Shown in pieces: positions 60,148 to 64,000 of a DNA stretch of 64,000 bases. Positions within the stretch are counted from its first letter, which is position 1. Every line of letters begins with the position of its first letter. Position numbers and translations under genes: made by a program. The notes below the pieces were generated by a model. It was not told the origin of the DNA. It saw only the letters and a list, made by a program, of their open reading frames with translations, and ran no database searches. This stretch comes from Cymbidium sinense (lineage: Eukaryota; Streptophyta; Magnoliopsida; Asparagales; Orchidaceae): assembly GCA_021442155.1 (NCBI GenBank), contig JAKCPB010000343.1, forward strand, positions 22,465 through 86,464, in the 5' to 3' direction.

Positions 60148-60614
60148 GTTTTAAGAGAATAAATTCAGAGTCAACATTTCTTCTTTTCGATTTCATCAAC
60201 CAAGTAACACACCAAGTTTTCTAAGAGACAAGCGACGACATAGACAGAAAAAGGGCATGCATAGAGCAAATCAAAAACCCAATATATCTAAAAATGTCTC
60301 TACTATAAAGACACAATTTCATAAGCAGTTCATCGGATCAATCAATCTTTAGTTTCTGTTCCCATCGACCGACCTCTCAGTAGTAGGATCCACCATCATA
60401 TCCCGATCTCTCCGTCTCCTGCGGCTATAACTCGTTGTTCCTCTCGCCTCCATAGCCAACACTGCTCCGACCACCACCTTCATGCCCACCAACACCTCCA
60501 TTTCCCCCACCACCACTACGATAACCGTCGCATCCGCCTTCGTCTCCATCGCCAGATCTACACTAAGCTTGTTTGATGGTGATGTTCCTGTCATAAAGGT
60601 TCTGCCCATTCTTA
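60148..60614 (-). pseudogene. Glycine-rich RNA-binding protein, 3' fragment, copy 3
   Basis: Minus strand reads KNGQNLYDRNITIKQA, the RRM end, then a stop, CRSGDGDEGGCDGYRSGGGG, GGVGGHEGGGRSSVGYGG and, after further stops, SGYDGGSYY. About 240 bp of 3' UTR with the shared AAAACTTGG...GGTTGATGAAAT block follow. The longer open frame at 60609-60349 (86 codons, Val/Met/Arg-rich) is the same DNA in the wrong frame and is not the ancestral protein. Same 5' break (CATTCTTA) as the other copies; telomere-like DNA on both sides. Confidence 0.87.
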
Positions 60615-61879
60615 TGGTTTAGGTTTGGTTTGTTAGGTTTTAAGGTTTAGGTTTATTTTTTAATTTATTTAGTTACTTCAGGTTTAAGTTTAGGGTTTGG
60701 GGTTTAGGGTTTAGGGTTTAAGGTTAAGGTTTAAGGTTTATGGTTTAGGGTTTAGGGTTTAGGGTTTAGGTTTAGGGTTTAGGGTTAAGGGTTTAGACTT
60801 TTTTAGGGTTAGGTTTAGCATTTAGGGTTTAGAGTTTAGGATTTAATGTTTATGGTTTTTTTTTTCAATTAAGTAAATCAGTAAGTTTAGGTTTATTTAG
60901 CTTATTTAGTTTATTTTTTATTTTTATTTTTATTTATGTTTATTTTTTATTTTTATTTTATTCAGTTTATTTATTTTAGATTTATTTACTTTAGTTTATG
61001 TTTTTTATTTTAGTTTATTTTCTAAGTTTAGGTTAATTTTTTAGTTTAGTTCCATTTTTATTTTATTTTTAGGTTTAAGTTTTATTTTTTATTTTAGGTT
61101 AGGTTTAAGTTTTATTTTTTTTCATTTTGGTTTTAATTTTAGGTTTATTTTAGATTTTATTTTTTTAATTTAGGTTTACATTTATTTTATTTTATTTTAT
61201 TTTAGGTTTAGGTGTAGGTTTAGTTTACTTTAGGTTTAGTTGTATTTATTTTGGTTTAGTTTATTTTAGTTTAGGTTTATGTTTATTTTATTTTATTTTA
61301 GGTTTAGGTTTAGGTTTTTTTTTAAGTTTAGGGATTAGGTTTCATTTTTTTATTTTTTATTAGGTTTTATTTTAGGTATTTTTTTAGGTTTAGGTTTTTT
61401 TTAATTTTTGTATTATTTAATTTTAAGTTTATTTTATTTTTATTTTAGGTTTAGTTTTTATTTTATTTAAGTTTTTTATTTTTTTGTTTAGTTTAGGATT
61501 TTAGTTATTCTATTTTAATTTAGTTTTTATTTTTATTTTATTTTCTTTTTAGGTTTAGGTTTACGTTTTAATTTTATTTTATTTTATTTATTTTGGTTTA
61601 GGTTTTGTTTATTTTTTTTAGGTTTTATTTAGTTTAGGTTTTCAGCTTTTTTGGGTTCAGGGTTTGTTTAGGGTTTAGGATTTAGGGTTTAGGGTTTAGG
61701 GTTCAAGGTTTAGGGTTTAGGGTTTAGGTTTTTGGGTTTAGGGTTTACGATTTAGGGTTTTAAGGCTTAGGGTTTAGAGTTTAGTGTTTAGGATTTTGGG
61801 TTTTCAGGGTTTAGGTTTTAGCATTTAGGGTTTAGATTTTAGGTTTATGGTTCATGTTTTTTAGTGTTTAGGGTTTTTG

Positions 61880-62355
61880 GTTTTTTTAATAGAGAACAAA
61901 TTCAGATTCAACATTTCTTATTTTTTATTTCATCAACCAACTAACAAACTAAGTTTTCTAAGATATAAGCGATGCATATATAAAAATGAGCATGCATTAA
62001 GCAAATGAAAAACCCTAGATAACTAGAACCGTCTCTACTATAAAGACACAGTTCCATAAGTAGCAGATCAGATCAACCGTTCATCAATTTCTTCAGTTCC
62101 CATCCGAACCACCCTGACCTCTCGAGTAGCGGGATCCACCATCTTGTCCCCAATCTCTCCCTCTGCCACCACCACAGCTGTAACCTCCATCACTCCTCCC
62201 CCTTTCCTAACCAACCTTGCTCGACCACACCTCCATATCCACCTCAGATCCCCACCACCACGTGATAGCTGCCTCTGCCTTCATCTCCACCGTCAGATCT
62301 AAAGTGAGCCTGGTTGATTGTGATGTTCCTTCCATCAATGTTCTGCTCATTCTTA
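61880..62355 (-). pseudogene. Glycine-rich RNA-binding protein, 3' fragment, copy 4
   Basis: Best preserved of the four. Minus reads KNEQNIDGRNITINQAHFRS, then DGGDEGRGSYH, and after frame changes SDGGYSCGGGRGRDWGQDGG, SRYSRGQGGSDGN and a stop, which is the expected GRP C-terminus. The 3' UTR ends at seven T on + (about 61881-61887), compatible with a poly(A) tail. The 5' break is again CATTCTTA against GGGTTT. The open frame on + at 62217-62399 is a shadow. Confidence 0.88.
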
Positions 62356-63753
62356 GGGTTTTCAATTTAGGTTTAGGTTTATTAGGTTTTAGGGTTTAGT
62401 TTCTTTCTAGTTTTAGTTTATTTAGGTTTAGGTTTAGGGTTTGATGTTTAGGGTTTAGGTATATGGTTGGGTTTAGGTTTAGTTTAGGGTTTAGGGTTTA
62501 TATTTTATGCTTTGAGGTTTAGGGTTTAGGTTAGGGTTTAGGGTTGAGCTTTAGTGTTTAGGCTTTAGTTTAGGGTTTTAGCATTTGTAGTTAGTTTAGG
62601 TTTAAGTTGAGGTCTAGAGTTTAGGTTTAGGTTTAAGTTTTAGGTTTAGGTTTAGGTTTTGTTTTAAGTTTAGGTTTAGGTTTACGATTTAGGTTTAGAG
62701 TTTAGGTTTAGTTTATAGTTTAGGTTTAGGTTTAGGTTTAGGTTGTAGGTTTTAGGGTTTAAGGTTTAGGGTTTAGGGTTTAGGTTTTAGGGTTTATAGT
62801 TTAGAGTTATAGGATTTAGGGCTTAGGGTTTAGGGTTTAGGGTTTTAGGTCTTAGGGTTTAGGGTTTAGGGTTGTAGTTTTAGTGCTTAGGGTTAGTTTT
62901 AGGGTTTAGGGTTTAGGGATAGGGTTTTTATTTTTTATTTTATTTTATTTTTCATTTTTTTTAAATTAAGTTAATTGGTAGGTTTAGGCTTATTTAGTTT
63001 ATTTTTTATTTATTTTAGTTTATTATATTTTTTATTAATGTTTAATTTTATTTTCACATTTATTTAGTTTAGTTTATTTATTCTATGTTTATTTTTTTAG
63101 TTTATTTTTTAAGTTTAGGTTTAGATTTATGTATTTTTTTAGTTTAGTTTTATTTTTATTTTATTTTTTAGGTTGAGGTTTTATTTTTAATTGTTTGCTT
63201 TAGGTTTATATTTTTATTTTATATTTTTAAGTTTAGGTTTTAGGTTTTTATTTTAGGTTTATTTTTAGGTTTTATTTTTTGTTTAGGTTTATGTTTATTT
63301 TCAGTTAGTTTAGGTTTAGGTTTAGGTTTATGTTTAGTTTATTTTAGGTTTAGGTTTAGGTTTAGATTTTATTTATTTTAGTTTAGTTTATTTTAGTTTA
63401 GCTTTAAATTTATTTTACTTTTATTTTAGGTTTAGTTTTTTTCATGGGTTTATGTTCTATTTTTATTTATTTTTAGGTTTTATTTTTAGGTATATTTTTT
63501 AGGTTTAGGTTTTTATTTTATTTTATTTTAGGTTTTTTTTATTTTTATTTTAGGTTTAGTTTTTACTTTATTTCAATATTTTATTTTTTAGTTTAGTTTA
63601 TGTTTTTATTTATTTTATTATAGTTTAGTTATTATTTTTTATTTTTATTTTCTTAGGTGTAAGTTTAGGTTTTAGTTTTAATTTAATTAATTAATTAATT
63701 TATTTTATATTTATGTTTTATTTAGTTTACGTTTAGGTTTTTAAGGTTTAGGG

Positions 63754-64000
63754 TTTTTTAGGGAAATTAGGAGAATTTTATTGCTAAAAAGAAAATGTAC
63801 AAAGTCGTTAGAGGGGGGTAAATCTCTAAACTAATGCTCAAAGAGCTACAATAAGTCCTAAAGAGATAAACCCCCTAACTATTAAAATAATAGAAGAAAA
63901 AAATAAAAGCAAAAGCAAAACCAAATCAGGAACAACAATTGATCCATATGCGCAACTGCAACATCCACTAGGTCCTTTTGATACTTGGAAGATTATTCCA
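63754..64000 (-). mobile_element. L1-type LINE D, 3' end only (runs off the window)
   Basis: Starts with six T on + (63754-63759) after TTTAGGG-type repeat. The next ~150 bp match the LINE C 3' end closely: a GGAAATTAG block, AATAAA on minus at 63777-63782, then CTAAATCTC...TAATGCTCAAAG and CCTAAAGAGATAAACCCCCT. Same orientation as LINEs A-C. The body lies beyond 64000. Confidence 0.9.
63777..63782 (-). promoter_or_regulatory. AATAAA poly(A) signal of LINE D
   Basis: AGCAATAAAATTCTC on minus, about 20 nt before the tail, as in LINEs A-C. Confidence 0.72.

Larger units (their letters stand above)
52640..63753 (+). repeat. Degenerate telomere-like composite array with two GRP fragments
   Basis: About 11.1 kb in the same strand orientation. 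G-rich TTTAGGG blocks, anchors (52798, 54491 variant, 55008, 56627 variant, 57369, 58381, 58943, 60866, 62963) and TTTATTTTA-type blocks alternate. It contains a ~2.2-kb tandem duplication, two GRP fragments and several short perfect heptamer runs (near 58190-58225, 59838-59868, 59990-60012). It ends at the T run of LINE D. No gene other than the fragments. Confidence 0.92.

Noticed and set aside
60349..60609. 86-codon frame on minus as a real Val/Arg-rich protein
   Set aside because: It is the shifted frame of the glycine-rich protein fragment; the correct frame shows NGQNL, RNIT and Gly-rich text with stops.
62217..62399. 60-codon frame on + as a gene
   Set aside because: Antisense shadow of GRP fragment copy 4 running into telomere-like repeat.
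23213..63753. Array degeneracy as sequencing noise
   Set aside because: Tandem copies 2.2 kb and 1.0 kb apart share many private variants and anchors recur, so most variation is genuine; scattered single-base errors cannot be excluded.
51856..64000. An actual chromosome terminus in the window
   Set aside because: Arrays are too degenerate and are followed by another LINE at 63754; no long perfect terminal tract is present.
1..64000. CRISPR array, operon, prophage or novel defence system
   Set aside because: The window has plant retroelements and telomere-like repeats; no regular spacer array, no ribosome-binding sites and no intact multi-gene cluster.

Overview
This window looks like plant nuclear DNA, gene-poor and repeat-dominated. 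The main evidence is long degenerate arrays of the Arabidopsis-type telomere heptamer TTTAGGG, plant L1-type LINEs with the DUF4283/zinc-knuckle ORF1, EN, RT and RNase H order, plant RTE-type LINEs with a TTG-repeat tail, and fragments of a plant glycine-rich RNA-binding protein gene. I cannot name the species. I see no intact host gene, tRNA, rRNA or CRISPR array. All coding-like stretches are decayed mobile-element genes or retrocopy fragments.

Layout, left to right. Positions 1-8341 are AT-rich decayed non-coding repeat DNA with internal subrepeats. 8342-11218 is a 5'-truncated RTE LINE on the minus strand. 11219-12240 is non-coding with a recurring CCCCAGTAGA-like motif. 12240-13685 is about four units of a ~345-bp AT-rich satellite. 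The first telomere-like tract follows at 13686-13920.

From there to the end, degenerate telomere-like DNA (13686-13920, 23213-31682, 39179-39985, 41111-47479, 51856-63753) alternates with four L1-type LINEs: A 13921-23212, B 31683-39178, C 47480-51855 and D 63754-64000 (partial). All four are on the minus strand, and each has its poly(A) end, seen as a T run on +, fused to TTTAGGG-type sequence on the left. LINE A was later split by a near-complete RTE LINE (14945-18075, + strand) flanked by a 16-bp target-site duplication. Four 3' fragments of a glycine-rich RNA-binding protein gene (23441-23867, 23978-24410, 60148-60614, 61880-62355) lie inside the telomere-like DNA in the same orientation as the LINEs, and all break at about the same 5' point.

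Interpretation. The G-rich strand always reads left to right, so the chromosome end would lie to the right if the arrays keep their native polarity. The order repeat DNA, satellite, telomere-like arrays with LINEs fits a subtelomere or a large interstitial telomeric block. Uniform LINE orientation with the 3' end centromere-proximal is what reverse transcription primed from a telomeric G-strand 3' end would give, comparable in polarity to Drosophila HeT-A/TART. The GRP fragments could be host mRNA moved by the same machinery. The telomere-like DNA has its own composite organisation: TTTAGGG-rich blocks, a recurring ~25-bp anchor, then TTTATTTTA-rich blocks, with local tandem duplications of about 1.0 and 2.2 kb. 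These last points are inference from reading by eye; no alignment or search was run.
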